Part shown: one piece after another, positions 1-6,624 of the stretch
How positions within the stretch are numbered: the first letter of the stretch is position 1
Layout of the letters: each line of letters starts with the position of its first letter
DNA from: Thermoplasmata archaeon
GTDB lineage: Archaea > Thermoplasmatota > Thermoplasmata > Lutacidiplasmatales > UBA184
Reading direction: 5' to 3'
Assembly: GCA_021817605.1 (NCBI GenBank)
Contig: JAKAUN010000006.1
Coordinates: 1 to 64,000 of the forward strand
DNA length: 64,000 nucleotides
Translations under genes and position numbers: made by a program
The notes under the pieces: model-generated
Databases searched by the model: none
The model's input: only the letters and a program-made list of their open reading frames with translations
Told to the model about the DNA's origin: nothing

Positions 1-224
1 CGCTTCCACGGGACCCTCACCCAGGAGCTCGTGGGACGGGTGCACTTCCGCTCGCTCGGCCACTTCCGCCGAGAGCTCTACCGGTGGCGGCGGGCGTACA
101 ACCGGTCGCGCATCCACGGAGGGATCGATGGAAGACGCCGGCAGAGGTCTACCACGACCGAAAGTTGATGAGCCAAAGTCAGCTGAGGGCCCTCCAGAAC
201 CGGTCAGATGTGTTGTCAGCTTAA
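1..224 (+). pseudogene. C-terminal remnant of an IS481-like (rve-type) transposase, frameshifted
   Basis: The window opens inside this gene. Frame 1 reads RFHGTLTQEL, then a GHFRRELYRWRRAYNRSRIHGG stretch, which is the typical end of a DDE integrase-core transposase. Near base 133 the frame changes: after GID-G the sense continues one base out of register as TPAEVYHDRKL and runs to a TAA at 222-224, whereas the unshifted frame stops at 166-168. A single missing A would restore the family-typical 'HGGIDGKTPAEVY'. The catalytic residues lie left of the window, so only the break and the family can be judged. It is probably an inactive copy. Confidence 0.7.
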
Positions 225-243
225 CCGGTCAAATGTCCTGTCA
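198..243. repeat. Two 21-bp direct repeats at the presumed IS end
   Basis: Bases 198-218 and 223-243 match at 18 of 21 positions (consensus AACCGGTCAnATGTnnTGTCA), with a 25-bp period. They flank the transposase stop codon, where an IS481-type terminal binding site would be expected. A role as a transposase-binding terminus is inference; the other end of the element is outside the window. Confidence 0.5.
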
Positions 244-660
244 CACCACAAGTAGGCCAGTCTCGCAGAACCCCGCAATGGCGTGGAGACGCCGCGGCGG
301 TTGATAGCTCGGGAACATCTGGACGACCAACCGGTCGAGCGCAGGAAACGGCGCGAGCCAGCCGAACGGGTGAGGGGCGTAGAAGACGCGGAGGGCGCGC
401 ATCGCGGCCTCGTCGACCTTGCGCGGCGCCGCGGCGCGCGCACACACGCGCTGCTTCCAGCGGTAGGCTTCTAGGAGCTCATCGAAGGCGGCGTCCGAGA
501 GCGGGGGACGCCCCCCGGCGCGTCCCTTCGGTTCTCCCCGACCGGCGGAGCCGACGAGTCCGCGCCTTCCGACAACCTGGCGGATGCGCTGGAACTCGGC
601 CCAGTTCCGGTCGGAGAGGTAGATCTCGCGGAGGTTGCGCCGGCGGCGGGGAGGTTTGAC
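241..660 (-). pseudogene. Open frame without a start codon; probable broken gene next to the IS end
   Basis: On the minus strand a frame with protein-like composition runs to a TGA at 241-243. It contains LREIYLSDRNWAEF, then PPLSDAAFDELLEAYRWKQR, and ends CETGLLVV. It is open for several hundred bases upstream, but no ATG, GTG or TTG occurs in frame before a GTG at 447. Its last codons run into the 25-bp-period repeats, so the C-terminus may be supplied by inserted DNA. I do not recognise the family. A disrupted gene fits better than a functional one. Confidence 0.35.
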
Positions 661-716
661 GGGTGAAACGGTGGGGGTTTGTAGGGTGAAAGGGGGTGGG
701 TTTGTCGGGTGAAACT
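653..716. repeat. Three tandem copies of a 23-bp unit
   Basis: The core GGTTTGwcGGGTGAAA begins at 653, 676 and 699, an exact 23-bp period. It lies just upstream (minus sense) of the broken frame ending at 241. Regular spacing of about two helical turns suggests protein-binding iterons or a short tandem duplication. The sequence alone does not say which. The remaining bases between 243 and 800 hold nothing else I can assign. Confidence 0.6.
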
Positions 717-800
717 CGCGGCCGGGGGAGGGGTCCGGGGCCCGGAAACGGGTCCGGGGAACCCACTCTCTGACGGAACCCTTCGTTCGTACATGGGACC

Positions 801-1019
801 TCAGCGGGAGAGTCCGTGTGCGCGCGCGTACCCGGTCGGGCGAATCGGTCGAAATTCGAACGCGAACCCGTGGATCGGGCAGAACGAGAGGTGGAGGACC
901 GGGTTATGCCGGATGAGGGAGAAACACCGGCCGCACACCCACCCTGGCACCGGGGAATCCCGTGAAGAGGGCGGCGTCGGTTCGACCTCGAATACGATCT
1001 CGGCGAAGCCCTCGGTCAC
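801..1019 (-). CDS. Small putative zinc-binding protein
   Basis: This is a 72-residue frame starting at a GTG. Its middle carries a CGRC knuckle (about residues 29-32) followed, after about 14 residues, by CPIH, a plausible C-x2-C...C-x2-H zinc site. The segment between is aromatic and hydrophobic. A weak A/T-containing stretch about 25 bp upstream could serve as promoter. No family is recognised. The cysteine/histidine spacing is the main argument that it is real, and the neighbouring IS debris weakens the case. Confidence 0.35.
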   Translation of the reverse strand: MTEGFAEIVFEVEPTPPSSRDSPVPGWVCGRCFSLIRHNPVLHLSFCPIHGFAFEFRPIRPTGYARAHGLSR

Positions 1020-1138
1020 GGCGCCGCCCCCGGAAGCGTTTCAAGTCGGGAGCTGACAGGCTTGGGGAATCCTTCCCAAGCTCGGTCCGGGTCCGCTTTT
1101 CGGTCGGTCGCTTTAGTGTAGTTGACCCTTATAGGGAG

Positions 1139-1210
1139 TGGACACGGGGGGATTTGAACCCCCGACCTCTGCTTTGCGAAAGCAGCGATCTTCCGCTGAT
1201 CTACGTGCCC
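1139..1210 (-). tRNA. tRNA-Ala (anticodon CGC)
   Basis: A complete cloverleaf can be drawn: 7-bp acceptor stem with the G3-U70 pair that specifies alanine, 4-bp D stem (GATC/GATC), anticodon stem CTGCT/AGCAG with loop TTCGCAA, 5-nt variable region, T stem GGGGG/CCCCC with loop TTCAAAT, and discriminator A73. The mature length is 72 nt. No intron and no encoded CCA, consistent with the CCA-adding enzyme gene at 25326. Confidence 0.95.
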
Positions 1211-1282
1211 TGCGGCGGCGAGCAGAGGACCAACCGCTTAACCCCTTCGGAGCGGGCGGCAGGCCGAGCGGCCGAAGGGCGC

Positions 1283-1891
1283 TCAGGCCCTAGCTCGGGG
1301 CGGCAGCAGGCTCGCGGGAGGGTCCGCGCCGGTGCTCTTCCTCTCCGCGACCATGGCCGACGGGGCCACGGCCGCCGGAGCCGAGGGCGGCGGCGTACGC
1401 CCCCCGGATCGTGGGGGGGACGGACGACGCACGGCGACGAGCACGTGCTCGTCCGCGTCGTAGCGGAAGAGGTCGGCGTAGCGGCCCCAGTTGACGATGT
1501 TCTGCTCCGCCTCGTCGGCGCGGGCCGTCGTGAACGAGACGATGTGTCCGAGCTCCTCGTCGGAGAGTCGGTGATTCGGGCTGTTCTCGAGGGCGCGAAG
1601 GATGGTCCTGAAGAGGGCGGTCTTGCGAAGCTGCTCGCGGAGGATCGTCTTGCGCTCGCGGATGGACGCGGCGACCAGCTTGCGCCCGAGCTCGGTGAAC
1701 GTAGCGCGTCCGTCCGTGACCTTGACGAGCTGGAGGACCTCGGCGAACTCGAGGGAGGGAAAGATCTCGTCGATCTCCAGGTCGAGGTCGTCCGCCAGGA
1801 GGGCCACGTCCTCAGAGCCCTTGTGCCCTTCGAGGAGGACCAAGAGGCCGAGCAACTCGGTCGGACTGCCTTTAGGATAAACGGTCGGCAC
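1283..1891 (-). CDS. Stand-alone C-terminal AAA-associated (AAA_assoc_C-like) domain protein
   Basis: The first 150 residues resemble the domain often fused behind nitrate/sulfonate/taurine-type ABC ATPases in archaea. They contain a winged-helix-like start (GSPTELLGLLVLLEGHKG), an EIFPSLEFAEVLQLV segment, an LGRKLVAASIRERK segment, and an end with WGRYADLFRYDADEH. Residues after about 155 are a Pro/Ala/Arg tail. The gene lies 47 bp downstream of the cognate ATPase and starts at a GTG with a TATA-like CCTATCG about 27 bp upstream. It is therefore a separate, probably separately transcribed, module. A regulatory role in the transporter is inferred from family context. Confidence 0.75.
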   Translation of the reverse strand: MPTVYPKGSPTELLGLLVLLEGHKGSEDVALLADDLDLEIDEIFPSLEFAEVLQLVKVTDGRATFTELGRKLVAASIRERKTILREQLRKTALFRTILRALENSPNHRLSDEELGHIVSFTTARADEAEQNIVNWGRYADLFRYDADEHVLVAVRRPSPPRSGGRTPPPSAPAAVAPSAMVAERKSTGADPPASLLPPRARA

Positions 1892-1938
1892 AGACGTAAC
1901 CGGTGGGTTGCGAAACGATAGGCTCCCGCTTCTTATAG

Positions 1939-2748
1939 CTAGCCCGGCCGACCGCCCTCGCCGTTGGAAGCCGTTCCCTGGGAGGCCACCGTCCCACCCT
2001 CGGTGATGAGGGAATAGACGCGATCGGTAAGCTCGTAGAACGCCGGCGACTTGCGGTCGCGAGGGCGGGGTAGGTCGATCACGACCTCGGCGAGGACGTG
2101 GCCGGGGCGACGGGAGAGCACCACCACCCGGTCCGCGAGTTGGATCGCCTCCTCGATGTTGTGGGTGACGAGGAGGACGGCCTCGGGCGGCAGCTGGGGG
2201 TCGCGCCAGAGCTGGAGGACCTCCTCGCGGAGCCCCTCCGCGGTGAGCGGGTCGAGCGCGCTGAACGGCTCGTCCATGAGCAACACCTCCGGCTCGACGG
2301 CGAGGGCCCGGGCGAGCCCGACGCGCTGTCGCATCCCGCCGGAGATCTCGCGCGGGTAGGCCTCCTCGAACCCCTCGAGGCCGGTCACGGAAATGTAGCG
2401 CTCGACCTGCGCGCCGATCTTCTCCGGAGGCCAGCCGAGCGCCTCGAGCCCGAAGGCGACGTTCTGGTTGATCGTCAGCCAGGGGAAGAGGGCGAAGTTC
2501 TGGAAGACCATCGCCATACCCCGCGCAACGCCCTCGACGGGGCGGTCGCGAAAGTAGATCGTCCCCCGGGTCGGCCGGTCGAGGCCCTGGATGAGACGCA
2601 GAAGGCTCGACTTCCCGCAGCCGGACGGACCGACGATGGCGAGGAAGTCAGCGTCCCGGACGTCGAAGGTGATCTCCTGCATGATGGCGATGGAACCGTG
2701 GCGCGTCGGAAACGACTTGTCGACGTGATCTACCCGGATGAGCGCCAT
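1939..2748 (-). CDS. ABC transporter ATP-binding protein, nitrate/sulfonate/taurine (SsuB/TauB) type
   Basis: The cytoplasmic ATPase of an importer. Visible motifs are Walker A GPSGCGKSSLL (about residues 39-49), Q-loop VFQNFALFPW, signature ISGGMRQRVGLARAL, Walker B VLLMDEPFSALD and the switch histidine in VTHNIEEA. At 269 residues it is typical of the SsuB/TauB/NrtD group, but it lacks the C-terminal extension that archaeal relatives often have. That part is encoded by the next gene. It follows the permease gene by about 19 bp, so the two are co-transcribed. The substrate cannot be read from the sequence. Confidence 0.9.
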   Translation of the reverse strand: MALIRVDHVDKSFPTRHGSIAIMQEITFDVRDADFLAIVGPSGCGKSSLLRLIQGLDRPTRGTIYFRDRPVEGVARGMAMVFQNFALFPWLTINQNVAFGLEALGWPPEKIGAQVERYISVTGLEGFEEAYPREISGGMRQRVGLARALAVEPEVLLMDEPFSALDPLTAEGLREEVLQLWRDPQLPPEAVLLVTHNIEEAIQLADRVVVLSRRPGHVLAEVVIDLPRPRDRKSPAFYELTDRVYSLITEGGTVASQGTASNGEGGRPG

Positions 2749-2767
2749 CGCCCTCCCCTCCGAAGGA

Positions 2768-4555
2768 TCAGTCGTAGCGGAACCGCTCGACCGCGCGCCG
2801 GTAGAGCGGTTTCCATAAGAGCTCGTTGATGACGATGACGCTGACCACCAGGGTGAGCAGCGCGGTGACCATGAGCGGGATGCCGCCGGCCTCCGCGTAG
2901 CCGATGTCGATCATCTGGCCGATCCCGAGCACGTTGAGCGACTGCACCCCGTTCACGCTCAGGTACTCGGCGACGATGAGGGTGTTCCACCCTCCGCCGA
3001 ACGCCGTGACCGAGCCGGTGACGAGCGCCGGGAAGAGACTCGGCAGCAGGACGCGACGCAGGAACCCCCGCCCCCTCAGGCCGAACGATCGCGCGGCCTC
3101 CTCGAGATCGGGTGCCAGGGAGCGGGCCCCGGCGAGGAGGTTGAAGAACAGGTACCAGATCATCCCTGTCATCAGCATCAGCAGGGCCACCCCCTGCGGG
3201 GTAAGGTAGCGGCTCAGGCCGAAGATGATCACCGGGAAGAGCGCCGTCGCGGGGAAGGAGGCGATCACCTCGATGGCGGGGAGCCCCGTGCGCGAGGCGC
3301 GCGAGCTCCGGGCGATGGCGACGGCGAGCGGGAGCGCGATCGCCAGGCAGAGGGCGTAGGCGATCGCGACCCGAAGGATCGAGGCGCCCATCGCCTCGGG
3401 GACCTGGAGGATCTGGAGCCGGACGGCCGGGAGGATCGGTCCGCTGAAGACCTGGTAGATGGCGACGATGATCGCGATGAGCATGAGCCAGCCGAGGACG
3501 AGGATCCCGCCGAGGGCGACGTAGTTGGTCCAGGCCCTCGGCACCGCGGCAGCTCCGCGGCGCGTGGGACTGCGGCGGATCGTCGCGAGCTGGACGAACG
3601 GGGTGCTGATGCGCGTGACGCCCGTGCGGACCCCCCGCGTCACGAACGACGCCGCCCGCCGGATCCTCCCCGACGGATCGCGGTCCATGCTCAGATCCCC
3701 CTCTCCGGAAGGAACCTGGTCGTAGCGGAACCTCTCCGCCCACCGGCCGAGCGGCCGCCATACCAAGAAGTCGAGGGCGACGATCACGAGGACGAGCATG
3801 ACGAGCCCGGCCGCGAAGGCATTCGCGTTGGGCTTGGCGGCCGAGAACGACAGGAAGCTGCCGATACCCGCAAGGGCCCGGCCGTTCGTCGTGAAGATCT
3901 CGGCCTCCACCAGGAAGAACCATCCTCCCGTCCACGACAGCACCGAGTTGTAGACCAGCCGGTTGATGGTGGCGGGAAACAGCACCCTGCGGAACCGTAG
4001 CCAGCCGTGGAGCTGGAACGTGTCGGAGGCCTCGCGGAGCTCGGTCGGGAGCGTCTTGAGCGACTCGTAGACGCCGAAGACCATGTTCCAGGCCATCGAG
4101 GTGAAGATGAGGACGACCGAGGCGAGGTTCGGTCCGAGGAACGCATACGGCCCCGAGGAGCCCGTGAGGTTCACGAGGAGGACGATGACCACGGGGAAGA
4201 ACCCGAGGATCGGTACCGACTGCAGGATGTCGAGGATCGGGATCATCACCCGCTCTCCGCCCCGACGAGCCGCGGCATAGTAGCCGTAGGCGAGCGCGAA
4301 GACGAGGGCAAGCGCGTAGGCCGCCACCATCCGAACGAACGAGTAGAGCACGTCCAAGCTCGCCGTCGGAAGATAGCCGAGAACGCGGCCGGGCGAGAGC
4401 ACAACGCCGGTCGCCGCGAGCGTGACGACGCCGAGCGGGACCGCTGCGTAGAGGACCGCCGAGACCCTCGCGCTCGGCCGCGATCGCACCGTTGTCCGCG
4501 CCTCGGCAACCCGTGGAGGCTCCGTCGGGTGCCTAACCTTCAGCCCCTGTGGCAT
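2768..4555 (-). CDS. ABC transporter permease, two fused permease domains
   Basis: A 595-residue inner-membrane protein made of two BPD_transp_1 domains in one chain. The first has about six membrane segments between residues 30 and 270 and an EAA loop around LPTELREASDTFQLHG. The second runs from about residue 325 to the end, with its own EAA loop (APDLEEAARSFGLRG). Each half ends with a similar WRPLGRWAERFRYD / WKPLYRRAVERFRYD tail, which suggests internal duplication. Such proteins normally dimerise from single-domain subunits; here one chain supplies both halves. The substrate-binding protein expected for an importer is not next to it. Confidence 0.88.
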   Translation of the reverse strand: MPQGLKVRHPTEPPRVAEARTTVRSRPSARVSAVLYAAVPLGVVTLAATGVVLSPGRVLGYLPTASLDVLYSFVRMVAAYALALVFALAYGYYAAARRGGERVMIPILDILQSVPILGFFPVVIVLLVNLTGSSGPYAFLGPNLASVVLIFTSMAWNMVFGVYESLKTLPTELREASDTFQLHGWLRFRRVLFPATINRLVYNSVLSWTGGWFFLVEAEIFTTNGRALAGIGSFLSFSAAKPNANAFAAGLVMLVLVIVALDFLVWRPLGRWAERFRYDQVPSGEGDLSMDRDPSGRIRRAASFVTRGVRTGVTRISTPFVQLATIRRSPTRRGAAAVPRAWTNYVALGGILVLGWLMLIAIIVAIYQVFSGPILPAVRLQILQVPEAMGASILRVAIAYALCLAIALPLAVAIARSSRASRTGLPAIEVIASFPATALFPVIIFGLSRYLTPQGVALLMLMTGMIWYLFFNLLAGARSLAPDLEEAARSFGLRGRGFLRRVLLPSLFPALVTGSVTAFGGGWNTLIVAEYLSVNGVQSLNVLGIGQMIDIGYAEAGGIPLMVTALLTLVVSVIVINELLWKPLYRRAVERFRYD

Positions 4556-4675
4556 GGTCGGGCCCCTTCCGCCGAGCGGCTCGCGCCCCGCCGGGCACTC
4601 CGCGACCGTCGAGGACTATTTGGGGCAGACGCCTTACGGGGGGTCGGGGCGCGGCCGTGGCGCGGTTGCGACAAC

Positions 4676-4683
4676 GTTTATCA
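4676..4683 (+). promoter_or_regulatory. TATA box for the tRNA-Gln / tRNA-Leu pair
   Basis: GTTTATCA lies about 30 bp upstream of the tRNA-Gln 5' end in G+C-rich surroundings. The two tRNAs are 27 bp apart and probably share this promoter. Confidence 0.6.
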
Positions 4684-4708
4684 ACCGCTCCCGGCTGGAC
4701 GGCGGCGT

Positions 4709-4815
4709 AGCCCCGTGGTGTAGTGGCCAATCATGCGAGACTCTGGATCTCGCGACGCAGGTTCGAACGCCGCGGGCTCAACGGGCCCCACCGGCCGGAA
4801 CTCCTGCCGGGGCTA
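4709..4815 (+). tRNA. tRNA-Gln (anticodon CTG) with a T-loop intron
   Basis: The acceptor AGCCCCG pairs with CGGGGCT at 4808-4814, with discriminator A4815. The anticodon arm is CGAGA-CTCTGGA-TCTCG, giving CUG. The T stem GCAGG (4757-4761) pairs with CCTGC (4803-4807), but 34 extra bases sit inside the T loop. Removing 4768-4801 leaves the loop TTCGAAT and a 73-nt tRNA. The junctions form a bulge-helix-bulge: 4762-4765 pair with 4796-4799, and two 3-nt bulges carry the cut sites. Without the intron assumption the 3' half does not pair, so the intron is well supported. Confidence 0.9.
4768..4801 (+). other. tRNA-Gln intron, 34 nt, T-loop position 59/60
   Basis: The 4-bp central helix is UUCG (exon) with CGGA (intron), including one U-G pair. 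The 3-nt bulges are 4766-4768 (cut after 4767) and 4800-4802 (cut after 4801). An inner stem 4769-4772 / 4792-4795 closes the intron. This is the standard archaeal splicing-endonuclease substrate at a non-canonical position. Confidence 0.85.
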
Positions 4816-4866
4816 CTTCCCGAGGGCTATCGTACTTACCGTGCGGGGGTGCTCCAGCTCGGCCAA

Positions 4867-4893
4867 ACCGACCGCTCTCGCGGCCGGGGCCAC
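4867..4893 (+). other. tRNA-Leu intron 1, 27 nt, D-loop
   Basis: Exon GGCC (4861-4864) pairs with intron GGCC (4888-4891) as the central 4-bp helix. The 3-nt bulges are 4865-4867 and 4892-4894. The intron body folds as an almost perfect hairpin (CCG-A-CCGC, loop TCTC, GCGG-C-CGG). Excision leaves a 22-nt D region with a CTC/GAG stem. Confidence 0.82.
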
Positions 4894-4941
4894 CGAGGCA
4901 GGGCTTAGGACCCTGTTGCCTAGGGCATGCGCCGGTTCAAA

Positions 4942-4976
4942 GGGACGCTCGGCCGGCACGGCCGGCCTCCGGAAGC
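4942..4976 (+). other. tRNA-Leu intron 2, 35 nt, T-loop position 59/60
   Basis: It is at the same site as the tRNA-Gln intron. The central helix is UUC(A) with (G)GAA, three pairs plus one mismatch, so it is a relaxed bulge-helix-bulge. Bulges are 4940-4942 and 4975-4977. Excision restores the loop TTCAAAT. The interior is rich in GGCCGG repeats. Confidence 0.78.
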
Positions 4977-5020
4977 TCCGGCCCCCCGCACTTTGCCCGG
5001 CCGGATAGGGCGGCGCGCCG

Positions 5021-5941
5021 ATGGCCCGCTCCGTCCTCGTGACGTCGCCCGAAGAGGTCCTTGCGCTCTCCGCGGAGGGGGTCGACCGCCTCCTGACGGA
5101 GCTCGAGAGCTCCGTTCCCATGCGGCCCGCCGCGGTCCGTCTCGCCCCCAAGGGCGCGACGTCGGCCATGGTCTTCGGCGACTCGCACGGCGACTGGCGA
5201 TCGACCGGCGAGCTCGTTGCCCGCTTCGAGGCGGCCTCGCCTCCCGTGGCGCTCGTGGGTCTCGGCGACTACATCGACCGCTCGCCCGACGACTCTCCCG
5301 GAGGTTCGGCCGTGAACGCCCTCTTCCTCCTGAGCGCAGCGGCGCGGTATCCGGACCGCGTCCTGCTGCTGCGGGGCAACCACGAGCTCGCCCGGCGCCT
5401 CGGTGTCGGGCCGCACACGCTACCGAAAGAGCTGGTCGAGCTCTGGGGTCCGGACCCTGCGCGCTACGACCGCCTCATGGGCCTGCTCGAGCGCGGCCCT
5501 CTCGCGGCGACGACACGGAGCGGAGCGTTCCTCTCGCACGCCGGGTTCCCCCGAACCCTCACGGGCCGGGACTGGGAGTCCGGCCTCGATCCCACCGACG
5601 AGACGACGCTGCGGGAACTGACCTGGGCCGAGTGTGACGCCTCCCGGATCCGCCGCGGTGCGATCGATCCGTGGGGGCAGGCGGAGCTCGACCGGTTCCT
5701 GCGGGGGGCCGGGCTCTCCGTCCTCCTCCGTGGCCACGACCCGGACCTCACCGGTCGGCCTTGTTGCGAGGGGCGGGTACTCACGGTGCACACGTGCCGG
5801 TTCTACGAACGTTTCGGCGGGGTCCTCTTCGCTGCCCTGCCGCTCGAGGGCCGGCTCGCCTCCGTGGAGGAGATCCCGCTCGTGCACCTCGCGTCGGAGG
5901 GGAAGACCTTCCCCAGGACACCGCGTCCGTCGGTGCGCTGA
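5021..5941 (+). CDS. PPP-family metallophosphoesterase (Ser/Thr-phosphatase-like)
   Basis: A soluble 306-residue protein with the full di-metal phosphatase signature: GDSHG at 53-57, GDYIDR at 82-87, GNHE at 119-122, SHAG at about 172-175 and a late RGHDPDL histidine. The order and spacing match the PPP family (GDxHG, GDxxDR, GNHE, HGG). The likely reaction is hydrolysis of phosphoserine/threonine or a related phosphoester; the substrate is unknown. It begins at an ATG shortly after the tRNA pair and converges on tsr3. Confidence 0.88.
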   Translation: MARSVLVTSPEEVLALSAEGVDRLLTELESSVPMRPAAVRLAPKGATSAMVFGDSHGDWRSTGELVARFEAASPPVALVGLGDYIDRSPDDSPGGSAVNALFLLSAAARYPDRVLLLRGNHELARRLGVGPHTLPKELVELWGPDPARYDRLMGLLERGPLAATTRSGAFLSHAGFPRTLTGRDWESGLDPTDETTLRELTWAECDASRIRRGAIDPWGQAELDRFLRGAGLSVLLRGHDPDLTGRPCCEGRVLTVHTCRFYERFGGVLFAALPLEGRLASVEEIPLVHLASEGKTFPRTPRPSVR

Positions 5942-5955
5942 CCTCCCCGGGCGGC

Positions 5956-6624
5956 TCATCGGAAGGGAGACGTCCGTCGTGCCGGCCGGCCGGGCGCCGC
6001 CCCCGCTCGGGGGGCGTCCGGGCCGGCGGCTTTGGACGGGCCCTCCGAAGAGCTCCCGCCGTAGAAGGAGCGCTCGCTCGTCAACACCTCCTCGGGGGTC
6101 CGCCCGGCCCCGAACCGCGCGAGCGGGACGCGATTCACCTCGAGGAACGACGGTCCGCCGCGGAACCCCTCGAGAAGCTTGGCCGCCGCTTCCCGATATC
6201 CGAGGAGATGGAGCGCGGCGCTGAGCGCCTCGACCGTGTTGAGCTCCCCCATCCGTCCGAAGTGCTGGGGGTTCGCCGCGAGCAGGTAGGGGAGCCGTCG
6301 ATGGACCGGTCCGCCCCTCTCCCGACGACGCGGGCCCAGGATGCCGGCCCGCTCGGAGAGGCGGTTCCACGAGCAGTCGATCGCCAGGATCCCCCCCTCC
6401 CGAGCGGTCCGGGCGTCGGCGCGCGAAAGGGGCAAGGGAGCATGGGGGTCGAGCAGGAGCGGCGGCGGGTGGAGACGACCGATGTCACCCACCCGACGGG
6501 CCCTGCCGAACCGGACGAGCCTGAGGCCGGTGCAGACCTTCGGGTCGTCGTCGCCGACGACCCGGAGGAGGAGCCTCGGAGACCGCTTAGCCGGGGGGCT
6601 GAGCGTACTGTCGGAAGATGGCAT
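5956..6624 (-). CDS. tsr3: 16S/18S rRNA aminocarboxypropyltransferase Tsr3
   Basis: Tsr3 transfers the 3-amino-3-carboxypropyl group from SAM to a hypermodified pseudouridine of small-subunit rRNA. Family hallmarks are DPKVCTGLRLVRFG near the start, LLLDPHAPLPLSRAD, an ILAIDCSWNRL motif, RRLPYLLAANPQHFGRMGEL and a final GGPSFLEVN. At 222 residues it is slightly long because of an Arg/Pro-rich tail. The ATG start overlaps the end of the upstream aldolase gene by 38 bp in another frame; no later start codon precedes the conserved part. The two genes are probably co-transcribed. Confidence 0.88.
   Translation of the reverse strand: MPSSDSTLSPPAKRSPRLLLRVVGDDDPKVCTGLRLVRFGRARRVGDIGRLHPPPLLLDPHAPLPLSRADARTAREGGILAIDCSWNRLSERAGILGPRRRERGGPVHRRLPYLLAANPQHFGRMGELNTVEALSAALHLLGYREAAAKLLEGFRGGPSFLEVNRVPLARFGAGRTPEEVLTSERSFYGGSSSEGPSKAAGPDAPRAGAAPGRPARRTSPFR

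Larger units (their letters stand above)
4843..4990 (+). tRNA. tRNA-Leu (anticodon TAG) with two introns
   Basis: The acceptor GCGGGGG (4843-4849) pairs with CCCCCGC (4983-4989), with discriminator A4990. The anticodon arm CAGGG-CTTAGGA-CCCTG gives UAG. A long variable arm (TGCC/GGCA stem) marks a class II tRNA. The T stem GCCGG (4931-4935) pairs with CCGGC (4978-4982). The 148-nt gene is far too long for tRNA-Leu. Removing 27 nt from the D loop and 35 nt from the T loop gives 86 nt with normal arms. No encoded CCA. It lies 27 bp after tRNA-Gln. Confidence 0.88.

Noticed and set aside
962-1921. Long + strand open frame over the AAA-associated gene and tRNA-Ala
   Set aside because: It reads through a tRNA on the other strand, and the product is Arg/Glu/Gly-rich with no domain. 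It is the typical antisense shadow of a G+C-rich gene.
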